Of a stretch of 64,000 nucleotides of DNA, positions 43,827-53,542 are shown in pieces (within the stretch, counting starts at the first letter, position 1; each line of letters opens with the position of its first letter). Position numbers and translations under genes: made by a program. Origin of the DNA: [Mycobacterium] zoologicum (GTDB lineage Bacteria > Actinomycetota > Actinomycetes > Mycobacteriales > Mycobacteriaceae); NCBI RefSeq assembly GCF_020172665.1, contig NZ_CP083985.1, positions 3,800,711 to 3,864,710 of the forward strand. The letters run 5' to 3'. The notes beneath the pieces are model-generated. The model was not told the DNA's origin. It did not search any database and was given only the letters and a program-made list of their open reading frames with translations.

Positions 43827-45040
43827 GCCTGCAGACAGCTCCACCGGTCCTCAATCCGTACGACTACGACTTCCACGAGGACCCGTTCCCGTACTACCGC
43901 CGGCTGCGCGACGAAGCCCCGGTGTATCACAACGAAGAGCTGAACTTCTGGGCGATCTCGCGTCACCAGGACGTCCTGCACGGGTTCCGCAACAGCGACG
44001 CGCTGTCCAACCGCGACGGGGTGTCACTGGACCCGGTCTCGCGTGGCCCGCACGCCCAGCTGGTGATGTCGTTCTTGGCCATGGACGATCCGGCGCACCT
44101 GCGCCTTCGCACCCTGGTGTCGCGCGGCTTCACCCCGCGCCGGATCCGCGAGCTCGAACCGCAGGTGATCCGGCTGGCACGTCAGCACCTGGACGCCGCG
44201 ATCCAGCCCGGCTCGGACGGCACCTGTTCGCTGGACTTCATCAACGACTTCGCCGGCAAGCTGCCGATGGACGTCATCTCCGAACTGATGGGCGTGCCCG
44301 AGGCCGACCGGACCCGGATCCGGGAGCTGGCAGACGGGGTGCTGCACCGCGAAGACGGCGTGACCGACGTCCCGCAGTCGGCCATCCAGGCCTCGATGGA
44401 TCTGATGACCTACTACAACGAGATGATCGCCGACTTCAAGAAGCATCCGGCCGACAACCTCACCTCGGCGCTGCTGGAGACCGAGGTCGACGGGGACCGG
44501 CTCGGCGACTCCGAGATCCTGGCCTTCCTGTTCCTGATGGTGATCGCCGGCAACGAGACCACCACCAAGCTGCTGGGCAGCGCCATCTACTGGGGCCACC
44601 GCAACCGCGACCAGCTGACGCCGCTGTATGCCGATCACTCCCGGATCCCGCTGTGGGTGGAGGAGACGCTGCGCTACGACACCCCCAGCCAGATCCTGGC
44701 GCGCACCGTCGCGCAGGACTACACACTGCACGGCACCACGATTCCCGCCGATTCGGTGGTGCTGCTGCTGCCGGGTTCGGGAAACCGCGACGAGCGGGTC
44801 TTCGACGAGCCCGACGCGTTCCGGATCGGCCGCGACATCGGTTCCAAGCTGCTCAGTTTCGGCAGCGGAGCGCACTTCTGCCTGGGCGCGCACCTGGCCC
44901 GGATGGAGGCCAGGGTGGCGCTCGAGGAGCTTTTCAACCGGATCAGCGACTACCAGGTCGACGAGGCCAACGCCGTGCGGGTGCACTCATCCAACGTGCG
45001 CGGTTTCGCCGACCTGCCGATCACCGTCAAGGAGGCATAG
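43823..45040 (+). CDS. cyp123: cytochrome P450 CYP123
   Basis: 405 residues, Rv0766c orthologue by order (between TetR and SDR/CYP51). Seen: I-helix VIAGNETTTKLLG, ExxR (WVEETLRYDTPSQ), and haem motif [18 protein letters not shown] soluble P450 that needs a ferredoxin; the [3Fe-4S] ferredoxin three genes downstream is the obvious partner. Substrate unknown. Start ATG 43823 overlaps the TetR stop. Confidence 0.95.
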   Translation: MSLQTAPPVLNPYDYDFHEDPFPYYRRLRDEAPVYHNEELNFWAISRHQDVLHGFRNSDALSNRDGVSLDPVSRGPHAQLVMSFLAMDDPAHLRLRTLVSRGFTPRRIRELEPQVIRLARQHLDAAIQPGSDGTCSLDFINDFAGKLPMDVISELMGVPEADRTRIRELADGVLHREDGVTDVPQSAIQASMDLMTYYNEMIADFKKHPADNLTSALLETEVDGDRLGDSEILAFLFLMVIAGNETTTKLLGSAIYWGHRNRDQLTPLYADHSRIPLWVEETLRYDTPSQILARTVAQDYTLHGTTIPADSVVLLLPGSGNRDERVFDEPDAFRIGRDIGSKLLSFGSGAHFCLGAHLARMEARVALEELFNRISDYQVDEANAVRVHSSNVRGFADLPITVKEA

Positions 45041-45865
45041 ATGCCACGCTTCGACCCGCCCCCCGCCCGCCGGCCCGCGATCGTCGCGGGTGCGTCGTCG
45101 GGTATCGGCGCGGCTACCGCGCAAGAGCTTGCCCACCAGGGCTTTCCGGTAGCTCTCGGGGCCCGGCGCACCGAGAAGCTCACCGAGCTGGTCGACAAGA
45201 TCCGCAGCGACGGCGGTGAAGCGGTGGCATTCAGCCTCGATGTCACCGACGCCGACTCGGTGAAATCGTTTGTGGCACAAAGTATCGATGCCCTGGGTGA
45301 GATCGAGTTGCTGGTCTCCGGCGCCGGCGACATGAACCCCGGCCGCATCCACGAGCTGTCCACCGAGGCATTCAACGACCAGATCCAGGTCCACCTGATC
45401 GGCGCCAACCGGCTGGCCACCGCGGTGCTGCCGGACATGGTCGCCCGCCGTCGCGGCGACGTGATCTTCGTCGGCTCGGACGTCGCGTTGCAGCAGCGCC
45501 CGCACATGGGTGCCTATGGTGCGGCGAAAGCCGCACTCGTGGCGATGGTGCACAACCTGCGAATGGAGTTGGAGGGCACCGGAGTACGCGCCTCGATCGT
45601 TCATCCCGGTCCGACCCTGACCGAGATGGGCTGGAAACTGACGGCCGAGCAGGTGGGCCCGATGTTGGAGGACTGGGCCAAGTGGGGGCAGGCCCGGCAC
45701 AACTACTTCCTGCGCCCGCAGGACCTGGCCCGTGCCATCGCGTTCGTCGCCCAGACCCCGCGCGGCGCCCACATCGTCGACCTGGAAGTACAGCCCGAGG
45801 CTCCGTTGAGCGACGCTGCCGCCGATCGTCAGCAGCTGCAACTGGGCGAGGAAGGAATGCCATGA
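45041..45865 (+). CDS. SDR-family oxidoreductase (Rv0765c-like)
   Basis: 274 residues. Seen: AIVAGASSGIGAATAQ, ALGARRTEKL (Arg pair after strand 2, favours NADP), Ser in VGSDVALQ, and YGAAK as YxxxK. It directly follows the CYP123 stop and its own stop overlaps the CYP51 ATG (ATGA). Position between two P450s suggests it processes a hydroxylated or keto product of them, possibly a sterol. Substrate not known. Confidence 0.93.
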   Translation: MPRFDPPPARRPAIVAGASSGIGAATAQELAHQGFPVALGARRTEKLTELVDKIRSDGGEAVAFSLDVTDADSVKSFVAQSIDALGEIELLVSGAGDMNPGRIHELSTEAFNDQIQVHLIGANRLATAVLPDMVARRRGDVIFVGSDVALQQRPHMGAYGAAKAALVAMVHNLRMELEGTGVRASIVHPGPTLTEMGWKLTAEQVGPMLEDWAKWGQARHNYFLRPQDLARAIAFVAQTPRGAHIVDLEVQPEAPLSDAAADRQQLQLGEEGMP

Positions 45866-47217
45866 CCATCACGACTGAAGTCCCCCGGGTCTCCGGAGGG
45901 GAGGCCGAACACGGCCACCTCGAAGAGTTCCGCACCGATCCGATCGGACTGATGCAGCGGGTCCGCGATGAGTGCGGCGACGTCGGCTGGTTCGACCTGG
46001 CCGGACGAAAGGTGGTGCTACTGACCGGCGCCGAAGCCAACGAGTTCTTCTTCCGGTCGACCGACGACGAGCTCGACCAGGCCAAGGCCTACCCCTTCAT
46101 GACCCCGATCTTCGGTAACGGCGTGGTGTTCGACGCCCCGCCGGAGCGTCGCGCGGAGATGTTGCACAACACCGCCCTTCGCGGTGACCACATGAAGCGG
46201 CACGCCAGCACCATCGAGCACGAGGTGCGCCAGATGATCGAAGGCTGGGGCGAGAGCGGAGAGATCGATCTACTGGAGTTCTTCGCCGAGCTGACCATCT
46301 ACACCTCCACGGCGTGTCTGGTCGGCAAGAAGTTCCGCGACGAACTCGACGGCCGCTTCGCCGAGGCCTACTACGACCTGGAGCGCGGCACCGACCCACT
46401 GTGCTACGTCGACCCGTACCTGCCGATCGAGAGCTTCCGGCGCCGCGACGCGGCCCGGGTCAAGCTGGTCGAGCTGGTGCAGGGCATCATGAACGGCCGA
46501 ATCGCCAACCCGGAGACCGACAAACGGCGCCGGGACATGATCGACGTGATGATCTCGATCCCCGACGAGGACGGCAACCCGCGGTTCACCGCCGACGAGA
46601 TCACCGGGATGATCATCTCGATCATGTTCGCCGGGCATCACACCAGCTCGGGCACCTCGTCGTGGACGATGATCGAACTGCTGCGCCATCCCGAGATCCG
46701 CGCGGAGGTGGTCAAAGAACTCGACGAACTCTACGCCGACGGCAGCGAGGTGAGTTTCAATGCGCTGCGCCAGATCCCGAACCTGGAGAACGTGCTCAAG
46801 GAGACTCTGCGGCTGCACCCGCCGCTGATCATCCTGATGCGGGTGTCCAATGGCGAGTTCGAGGTCTGCGGCTATCCGATCCATGAAGGCGACATGGTCG
46901 CGGCTTCGCCGGCGGTCTCCAATCGGATTGCCGAGTCCTTCCCGAACCCCGACGAGTTCATCCCGGAGCGCTACAACGAGCCGCGCGAGGAAGATGTCAT
47001 ACACCGGTGGAACTGGATTCCGTTCGGGGGCGGCCGGCACCGTTGTGTGGGCTCGGCGTTCGCCACCATGCAGATCAAGGCGATCTTCTCGATTCTGCTG
47101 CGCGAATATGAGTTCGAGATGGCGCAGCCGCCGGAGACCTACCGCAACGACCACTCCAAGATGGTGGTGCAGTTGGCCCGGCCGGCCAGGGTGCGCTACC
47201 GCCGCCGCACCGCATAG
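45862..47217 (+). CDS. cyp51: sterol 14-alpha-demethylase CYP51
   Basis: 451 residues, soluble CYP51 like Rv0764c. Seen: the CYP51 B'-region AYPFMTPIFGNGVVFD, FAGHHTSSGTSSWTM I-helix (AGxHTSS signature), the ExxR helix NVLKETLRLHPPL, and haem motif FGGGRHRCVGSAFA. Known function: oxidative removal of the 14-alpha methyl group of sterols such as dihydrolanosterol; the physiological role in mycobacteria is unclear, as they lack de novo sterol synthesis. The ferredoxin that supports it follows after 18 nt. Confidence 0.97.
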   Translation: MTITTEVPRVSGGEAEHGHLEEFRTDPIGLMQRVRDECGDVGWFDLAGRKVVLLTGAEANEFFFRSTDDELDQAKAYPFMTPIFGNGVVFDAPPERRAEMLHNTALRGDHMKRHASTIEHEVRQMIEGWGESGEIDLLEFFAELTIYTSTACLVGKKFRDELDGRFAEAYYDLERGTDPLCYVDPYLPIESFRRRDAARVKLVELVQGIMNGRIANPETDKRRRDMIDVMISIPDEDGNPRFTADEITGMIISIMFAGHHTSSGTSSWTMIELLRHPEIRAEVVKELDELYADGSEVSFNALRQIPNLENVLKETLRLHPPLIILMRVSNGEFEVCGYPIHEGDMVAASPAVSNRIAESFPNPDEFIPERYNEPREEDVIHRWNWIPFGGGRHRCVGSAFATMQIKAIFSILLREYEFEMAQPPETYRNDHSKMVVQLARPARVRYRRRTA

Positions 47218-47445
<228 letters not shown>

Positions 47446-47448
47446 AAG

Positions 47449-47994
47449 ATGCCTGCCTTCCCCCGAGACGAACTCGACGCCTGGGTCGAGCGCTGGCTAC
47501 AGGCCAATCGTGACGCCGAAGCGGCCGGCGACTGGCGGCCACTGGCCGACTTCTATGCCGACGACGCCACCTACGGCTGGAACATCGGCCCCAAGGAAGA
47601 CGTGATGTGCGTCGGGATCGATGAGATCCGCGACATCGCACTGGGATTGGAAATGGATGGCCTGGACAACTGGCAGTATCCGTACCAGAAGGTGCTCATC
47701 GACGACAAGCAGGGCGAGATCGTCGGATTCTGGAAACAGGTCGCCACTGACGCAGACGGGTCGCAGGCGGAGATCTACGGGATCGGCGGTAGCTGGTTTC
47801 GGCTGGATGACGAAGCCAAGATCTCCTGGCAGCGGGACTTCTTCGACTTCGGTCATGTCTCGGCGCTGTACATGGACCTGATGAAGGCCGGCAAGCTTTC
47901 GAAGGGCATGCAGAAGCGCATTGAGCGCAGCCTGGCCGGTGAGACGCTGCCCGGCTACTACCCACTGGGTAAGTCTCCGGCGCCGCTCTGGTAA
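47449..47994 (+). CDS. NTF2-like protein (Rv0762c-like)
   Basis: 181 residues. Seen: DELDAWVERWLQANRDAEAAGDWRPLADFYADDATYGWNIGP, the usual start of SnoaL/NTF2-like small domains, then IVGFWKQVATDADGS, GGSWFRLDDEAKISWQRDFFDF, and a C-terminal helical extension. Probably a small-ligand pocket, such as an isomerase, hydratase or carrier for a sterol-like compound; no catalytic residues can be assigned. It is the last gene of the CYP123-CYP51 unit in the conserved order. Confidence 0.85.
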   Translation: MPAFPRDELDAWVERWLQANRDAEAAGDWRPLADFYADDATYGWNIGPKEDVMCVGIDEIRDIALGLEMDGLDNWQYPYQKVLIDDKQGEIVGFWKQVATDADGSQAEIYGIGGSWFRLDDEAKISWQRDFFDFGHVSALYMDLMKAGKLSKGMQKRIERSLAGETLPGYYPLGKSPAPLW

Positions 47995-48019
47995 CGCACC
48001 ACCCACTCCAGGAGGACTC

Positions 48020-49102
48020 GTGGCCATCCGCGTCGCCCTGATCGGCACCGGCAACGCCGGGCGCATCGCCCTGCGTGGGCTGATCACCAATCCCGCTTAC
48101 GAACTCACCGGCGTATGGGTGTCGACGCCGGCCAAGGTGGGCCGCGATGCCGGCGAACTCGCCGGTGTCGACGTCCACACCGGCGTCGCCGCCACCGACG
48201 ACTTCGCGGCGATCATCGGCGCCGGACCGGACGCCGTGGTCTACTGCGCGATGGGTGACACCCGGCTACCCGACGCGATCAAGGACGTCTGCCGGCTGCT
48301 GGCCGCCGGCATCAACGTCATCGGGACCGCCCCGGGGGTGTTGCAGTACCCCTGGGGTGTCATCCCGGACAAGTTCATCGCGCCCATCGAAGATGCTGCG
48401 CGGCAGGGCAATTCGAGCGTGTACGTCAACGGCGTCGATCCCGGTTTCATCACCGACCTGGTGCCGCTGGCCTTCGCCAGCACCTGCCAGAGCATCGAAC
48501 AGATCCGCTGCCTGGAGATCGCCGACTACGCGACCTACGACGGCGCCGAGGTCATGTTCGACGTGATGGGCTTCGGCAGTTCACCCGACGACGTGCCGAT
48601 GCTGCTGCAGCCCGGCATTCTGAGCATCGCGTGGGGCGCGACGATCCGGGAGCTGGCCGCCGGGTTGGGCGTGACCCTGGACGCCATCACCGACTCCAGC
48701 GAACGCGAGCCGGCGCCGGAGGCCTTCGATATCGCCGCCGGGCACATCCCCAAAGGCGGTGTCGCAGCACTCAAATTCGAGATCAACGGCATCGTTGACG
48801 GCCACCCACTGATCGTGGTGGAGCACGTCACCCGGCTGCGCAGCGACCTGCGGCCGGACTGGGCGCAGCCGGCACAGCCGGGCGGCTCCTACCGGGTGGA
48901 GATCACCGGCGAACCGTCCTATGCCGTCGACATCTGCCCGACCAGCCGGCACGGCGACCACAACTACGCCGCGATCGCCGCGGGAGTCGGTCGGGTCGTC
49001 AACGCGGTGCCCGCCGTCGTCGCGGCACCGGCGGGCATCGTCACCACCCTGGACCTGCCGCTCGTGGGCGCTCCCGCCGTCATCACGACGGCCCGCACCT
49101 GA
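48020..49102 (+). CDS. NAD(P)H-dependent DapB-like reductase/amine dehydrogenase
   Basis: 360 residues. Seen: N-terminal Rossmann VALIGTGNAGRIALRGL, a DapB/2,4-diaminopentanoate-dehydrogenase-type core (DAVVYCAMGD, NVIGTAPGVLQYPWG), and NGVDPGFITDLVPL. The substrate is unknown; mycobacterial members are often annotated dihydrodipicolinate reductase. The start is GTG 48020 after a GGAGG six bases away. It and the next two genes are not part of the Rv0757-Rv0767c order that I recall, so they may be an insertion in this lineage or a loss in M. tuberculosis. Confidence 0.85.
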   Translation: MAIRVALIGTGNAGRIALRGLITNPAYELTGVWVSTPAKVGRDAGELAGVDVHTGVAATDDFAAIIGAGPDAVVYCAMGDTRLPDAIKDVCRLLAAGINVIGTAPGVLQYPWGVIPDKFIAPIEDAARQGNSSVYVNGVDPGFITDLVPLAFASTCQSIEQIRCLEIADYATYDGAEVMFDVMGFGSSPDDVPMLLQPGILSIAWGATIRELAAGLGVTLDAITDSSEREPAPEAFDIAAGHIPKGGVAALKFEINGIVDGHPLIVVEHVTRLRSDLRPDWAQPAQPGGSYRVEITGEPSYAVDICPTSRHGDHNYAAIAAGVGRVVNAVPAVVAAPAGIVTTLDLPLVGAPAVITTART

Positions 49103-49137
49103 GTCGCACCAGACAACCACCACCACGGAAAGGCGAA

Positions 49138-49884
49138 ATGCGCATGGGACGTGTAGCCGAGAAGGTCGCTCTGATCAGCGGAGGAGCCCGCGGCATGGGC
49201 GCAGCCGACGCTCGAATGTTGGTCGCCGAGGGCGCCAAAGTGGTCATCGGCGATGTGCTCGACGAAGAGGGCGCCGCTCTGGCGGCAGAACTCGGTGATG
49301 CCGCGCGCTACGTGCATCTCGACGTCCGGGACCCGGATCAGTGGGCCGCCGCGGTCGGGGCCGCGGTCGAGACGTACGGGAAGCTCAACGTCTTGGTCAA
49401 CAACGCTGGCACCGTCGCACTGGGACAGCTACGCAAATTCGATCTCGCCCAGTGGCACAACGTCATCGACGTCAACCTCAACGGCACATTCCTGGGTATG
49501 CGCGCCGCCATCGATTCGATGATCGCGGCCGGCGGCGGGTCGATCATCAATGTGTCCTCGATCGAGGGCCTGCGCGGGGCGCCGATGGTGCACCCCTACG
49601 TGGCGTCGAAATGGGCCGTGCGCGGACTGACGAAATCCGCCGCTCTGGAGCTCGCCCGCCACAACATTCGCGTCAATTCTCTGCACCCCGGTTTCATCCG
49701 CACCCCGATGACCGAGCATCTGCCCGAGGACATGGTCACGATCCCGCTCGGCCGGCCCGGGGAGGCCGACGAAGTCGCCACCTTCGTGGTGTTCCTGGCC
49801 AGCGACGAATCCTCTTACGCCACCGGCTCGGAGTTCGTCATGGACGGCGGGCTGGTCACCGACGTGCCTCACAAGACCGGATGA
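49138..49884 (+). CDS. SDR-family oxidoreductase (3-alpha/20-beta-HSD-like)
   Basis: 248 residues. Seen: ALISGGARGMGAADARML, Asp after strand 2 (VIGDVLDEEG, so NAD), VNNAGTVALG, Ser in NVSSIEGLRG, and YVASK as YxxxK. The form resembles the mycobacterial 3-alpha,20-beta-hydroxysteroid dehydrogenase group (Rv2002-like). ATG 49138 or ATG 49144 may be used; the GGAAAGG lies upstream of the first. It sits between the DapB-like reductase and a CYP125-like P450, so a steroid or terpenoid side-chain substrate is plausible. Confidence 0.92.
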   Translation: MRMGRVAEKVALISGGARGMGAADARMLVAEGAKVVIGDVLDEEGAALAAELGDAARYVHLDVRDPDQWAAAVGAAVETYGKLNVLVNNAGTVALGQLRKFDLAQWHNVIDVNLNGTFLGMRAAIDSMIAAGGGSIINVSSIEGLRGAPMVHPYVASKWAVRGLTKSAALELARHNIRVNSLHPGFIRTPMTEHLPEDMVTIPLGRPGEADEVATFVVFLASDESSYATGSEFVMDGGLVTDVPHKTG

Positions 49885-49942
49885 CATTGCTGCCCATGAC
49901 CGATGTGAATTTGCCGCCCTTGATAATCCGAGGAGTTCTTCG

Positions 49943-51184
49943 ATGACATCAACTCAGTCCGGCTGTCCCTTCGGCGCCGGGTTCGACTTCACCGATCCCG
50001 ATGTGCTGCTGGCAGGTATGCCGGTCGCCGAGTTCGCCCAGCTGCGCCGGACCGCCCCGGTGTGGTGGAACTCCCAGCCCACCGACGGAAACATCTTCGG
50101 CGACAACGGCTACTGGGTGATCAGCAAGCACCAGCACATCCGGGAGATCTCCCGCGACAGCGACGTCTGGTCCACCAACGTCAAGGGCGCGGTGATGCGG
50201 CTGCCCGAAGGCATCACCGCCGACCAGCTGGAGCTGACCAAGGCGCTGCTGATCAATCACGACCCGCCCGAGCACACCCGGCTGCGCAAGCTGGTGTCGC
50301 GGCTGTTCACCCCGCGGTCGGTGGCCGTGCTGGAGGAGAAGCTCGCGCACTCGGCCCGCGAGATCGTTTCCGCGGCAGCCGAAAAGGACAGCGGCAACTT
50401 CGTCGACGACATCGCGATGCAGCTGCCACTATTGGCGATCGCCGACCTGATCGGGGTGCCCGAATCCGACCGGGAGAAGCTGTTCACCTGGACCAACTCG
50501 ATCATGAACACCGACGACCCGGACTTCGACGCCGATCCGGCCATGGCCAACGCCGAGTTGATGGGCTACGCCTACACCATGGCCGAGCAGCGCCGGAAGT
50601 GCCCGGCCGACGACATCGTCACCAAGCTGGTCCAGGCCGACCTCGACGGAGAATCGTTGGGCGAGACCGAATTCGCCTTCTTCGTGATCCTGCTGGCGGT
50701 GGCCGGCAACGAGACCACCCGTAACGCGATCACGCACGGCATCAACGCGTTCGCCGAGAACCCCGACCAGTGGGAGCTCTACAAGAGCCGTCGCCCCGAG
50801 ACCGCTGTGGATGAGATCGTGCGCTGGGCGACCCCGGTGCACTGCTTCCAGCGCACCGCCAAGGTCGACACCGAGGTCGGCGGGGTGGCCATCGGGGCGG
50901 GTCAGCGCGCAGGCCTGTTCTACAGTTCGGCCAACTTCGACGAAGAGGTGTTCGACCGGCCGTTCAGCTTCGACATCCTGCGCGACCCCAACCCGCACCT
51001 GGCGTTCGGCGGGCAGGGCACGCACTACTGCATCGGGGCCAACCTCGCCCGCATGGAGATCCGGCTGATCTTCGACGAGATCGCCGGCCAACTACCCGAC
51101 ATCACCAAACTGGCGGAACCGCAACGCCTCCGGTCCGGGTGGATCAACGGGGTCAAAGACCTGCAGGTGGCCTATCACGGCTGA
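49943..51184 (+). CDS. cytochrome P450, CYP125-like
   Basis: 413 residues. Seen: GFDFTDPDVL start, PVWWNSQ, LLINHDPPEHTRLRKLVSR, AVAGNETTRNAITHG I-helix, EIVRWATPVHCFQRTA (ExxR region), haem motif FGGQGTHYCIGANLARME, and RLRSGWINGVKDLQV end. This pattern is close to the CYP125/CYP142/CYP124 group that hydroxylates the C26/27 end of cholesterol and branched lipids. The exact subfamily needs a tree. A 170-bp gap with a weak hairpin (51197-51213) separates it from the alcohol dehydrogenase. Confidence 0.9.
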   Translation: MTSTQSGCPFGAGFDFTDPDVLLAGMPVAEFAQLRRTAPVWWNSQPTDGNIFGDNGYWVISKHQHIREISRDSDVWSTNVKGAVMRLPEGITADQLELTKALLINHDPPEHTRLRKLVSRLFTPRSVAVLEEKLAHSAREIVSAAAEKDSGNFVDDIAMQLPLLAIADLIGVPESDREKLFTWTNSIMNTDDPDFDADPAMANAELMGYAYTMAEQRRKCPADDIVTKLVQADLDGESLGETEFAFFVILLAVAGNETTRNAITHGINAFAENPDQWELYKSRRPETAVDEIVRWATPVHCFQRTAKVDTEVGGVAIGAGQRAGLFYSSANFDEEVFDRPFSFDILRDPNPHLAFGGQGTHYCIGANLARMEIRLIFDEIAGQLPDITKLAEPQRLRSGWINGVKDLQVAYHG

Positions 51185-51354
51185 CGCCGTCACACCGGCC
51201 GGGTTTTGCGGCCAATCAGACGGTTGGTTGAAGTGAGCCTTCCCCCGGGCTGTGACGGGCTATAGGCTTCGGTTGAATGCAGTGGGCTGCGTCACGCTCC
51301 GGCCGGACCGGGGTCCTTCGCCAGCCGAATATTCGAAACGAAAGCAGGTAGACG

Positions 51355-52482
51355 GTGAAGACAAAGGGTGCGCTGCTCTGGGAGTTCAACAAGCCGTGGT
51401 CGGTCGAGGAGATCGAGATCGGTGACCCCCGCAAAGACGAGGTCAAGATCCAGCTGGAAGCTGCCGGGATGTGCCACTCCGACCACCACCTGATGACCGG
51501 TGGGATCCCGATGGCCGGCTTCCCGGTGCTCGGCGGGCATGAGGGCGCCGGTATCGTCACCGAGGTCGGCCCGGGCGTCGAGAACATCGCCGTCGGCGAC
51601 CACGTGGTGCTGTCGTTCATCCCGTCCTGCGGCGAATGCCCTTCGTGTCAGGCCGGGATGCGCAATCTGTGCGACCTGGGCGCCGGACTGCTCAACGGCG
51701 TGGCGGTCAGCGACGGCACCTTCCGGGTCACGGCCAACGGCCAGGGCGTCTACCCGATGACGTTGCTGGGCACCTTCTCGCCGTACATGGTGGTGCACAA
51801 GACCTCGGTGGTGAAGATCGACCCGTCGATCCCGTTCGAGGTGGCCTGCCTGGTGGGCTGCGGCGTCACCACCGGCTACGGCTCGGCGGTCCGCAGCGCC
51901 AACATCCGCCCGGGTGAGGACGTCGCGATCGTCGGCGTCGGCGGCGTGGGCATGTCGGCCCTGCAGGGTGCGGTGGCCGCCGGTGCCCGCAACATCTTCG
52001 TCATCGACCCGGTGGACTGGAAGCGCGACCAGGCGCTGAAGTTCGGCGCCACCCACGTCTACCCGGAGATCTTCGCCGCGATGGGCGGCATGATGGAGGT
52101 CACCCAGGGCCTGATGGCCCGCAAGGTGATCGTCACCGTCGGCGAGGTGCACGGCGCCGACATCGACAACTACCTGGTCCTGACCGCCAAGGGCGGCACC
52201 TGCGTGCTCACCGCGATGGGCAGCGTGCTGGAGAACCAGGTCACGCTCAATCTGGCGATGCTGACGCTGCTGCAGAAGAACTTGCAGGGCACCATCTTCG
52301 GCGGCGGCAACCCGCAGTACGACATCCCGCAGCTGCTGTCGATGTACAAGGCCGGCAAGCTGAACCTGGACGACATGGTGACCCGCCAGTACAAGCTGGA
52401 GCAGATCAACGAGGGCTACCAGGACATGCTGGACGGCAAGAACATTCGCGGCATCATCCGCTACACGGACGCGGATAGGTAA
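51355..52482 (+). CDS. adhB: NDMA-dependent-type zinc alcohol dehydrogenase (Rv0761c-like)
   Basis: 375 residues, zinc medium-chain dehydrogenase. Seen: catalytic zinc site GMCHSDHH and GGHEGAG, structural-zinc Cys cluster [16 protein letters not shown], and [18 protein letters not shown] for NAD. It matches the AdhB group that carries tightly bound NAD and is assayed with NDMA. Role: oxidation of alcohols such as P450 products to aldehydes. GTG start after AGCAGG. It ends 9 nt from the convergent YceI stop. Confidence 0.95.
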   Translation: MKTKGALLWEFNKPWSVEEIEIGDPRKDEVKIQLEAAGMCHSDHHLMTGGIPMAGFPVLGGHEGAGIVTEVGPGVENIAVGDHVVLSFIPSCGECPSCQAGMRNLCDLGAGLLNGVAVSDGTFRVTANGQGVYPMTLLGTFSPYMVVHKTSVVKIDPSIPFEVACLVGCGVTTGYGSAVRSANIRPGEDVAIVGVGGVGMSALQGAVAAGARNIFVIDPVDWKRDQALKFGATHVYPEIFAAMGGMMEVTQGLMARKVIVTVGEVHGADIDNYLVLTAKGGTCVLTAMGSVLENQVTLNLAMLTLLQKNLQGTIFGGGNPQYDIPQLLSMYKAGKLNLDDMVTRQYKLEQINEGYQDMLDGKNIRGIIRYTDADR

Positions 52483-52491
52483 TTCGCCGGG

Positions 52492-53022
52492 TCAGGCGTG
52501 TCGGAACACCAGGCTGGCCCGCAGCTTGGTCTTGTTACCGACCATGCCCAGGAAATTGCCCTCCACCGCGAACTGTTTGCGGGTGACCGTCGCCTCGGTG
52601 GTCAGCCGGACGACGCCGTCGTCGAGCGGGGTGATGTCGACCCGCAGCGGCAACGGTCCGGTGATGCCCTTGACGGTCAGTTCGGCGTCCAGTTGGACAG
52701 CGTCGGCGCCGGCGGGCTGCCCGCCGTTGACCACCACGACGATCTCGGGGTACCGCTCGCTGTCGAAGAAGTTCGACCGCCGCAGGTCGTGGTCGCGGGT
52801 GCCCAGGCCGGTCTCGACCGAGTCGGCCTTGATGACGATGCGCCCGGTCACGGACTCGGCGTCCTTGATCTCACCGCTGCCGGTGAAATCGGCGAACGAG
52901 CCGCGCACCTTCAGCGCGCCCCACATGGTGCCGTTCTCGAATCGGATGCTCGACTGGCCGGTATCGAGATTCCAGGCGCCAACCGCCTTGGGGTTGCTGA
53001 GAATTGTTGTGACAGTCGACAT
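52492..53022 (-). CDS. YceI-family protein
   Basis: 176 residues. Seen: [67 protein letters not shown], and an LTVKGIT beta-strand, the lipocalin-like YceI pattern, which binds polyisoprenoid-type lipids. No signal peptide in this sequence, so it is probably cytosolic. It has its own promoter in the 112-bp gap with the HIT gene. Function in mycobacteria is unknown. Confidence 0.92.
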   Translation of the reverse strand: MSTVTTILSNPKAVGAWNLDTGQSSIRFENGTMWGALKVRGSFADFTGSGEIKDAESVTGRIVIKADSVETGLGTRDHDLRRSNFFDSERYPEIVVVVNGGQPAGADAVQLDAELTVKGITGPLPLRVDITPLDDGVVRLTTEATVTRKQFAVEGNFLGMVGNKTKLRASLVFRHA

Positions 53023-53134
53023 CTCATCTCCTCTACCTGATGCGTGGGGAACCCGCGATACCGGTACCGGCTCGAAGTCGATAATACGCAGCGGCGGCGT
53101 TTACGTCCGGTACTCGGCGCATATGCTGACACCC

Positions 53135-53539
53135 ATGACCAGTGTTTTCACCAAGATCATCAACGGGGAACTGCCGGGCCGGTTCGTCTACGAGGACGAT
53201 GACGTCGTCGCCTTCCTCACCATCGAGCCGATGACGCAGGGGCACACCCTGGTGGTGCCGCGCGCCGAGATCGACCAGTGGCAGGACATCGACAGCGCGG
53301 TGCTCAGCAAGGTGATGGCGGTCGCGCAGCGGATCGGCAAGGCGGTGTGCCGGGCCTTCGACACCGAGCGGGCCGGCATGATCATCGCCGGCCTGGAGGT
53401 CCCGCACCTGCACGTGCATGTCTTTCCCGCCCGCAGCCTGACCGACTTCGGCTTTGCCGGCGTGGACCGCAATCCGTCGCCGGAGTCGCTCGACGAGGCG
53501 CAAGAGAAGATCACCGCCGCCCTGGTCGAACTGCTCTGA
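53135..53539 (+). CDS. HIT-family protein (Rv0759c-like)
   Basis: 134 residues. Seen: [41 protein letters not shown], with the histidine triad HLHVHVFP near residue 90. HIT proteins hydrolyse adenosine phosphoramidates or dinucleotides. ATG 53135 is chosen as the start because family sequence begins there. The stop lies 3 nt from the convergent phoR stop, as in Rv0759c-Rv0758. Confidence 0.93.
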   Translation: MTSVFTKIINGELPGRFVYEDDDVVAFLTIEPMTQGHTLVVPRAEIDQWQDIDSAVLSKVMAVAQRIGKAVCRAFDTERAGMIIAGLEVPHLHVHVFPARSLTDFGFAGVDRNPSPESLDEAQEKITAALVELL

Positions 53540-53542
53540 ACC

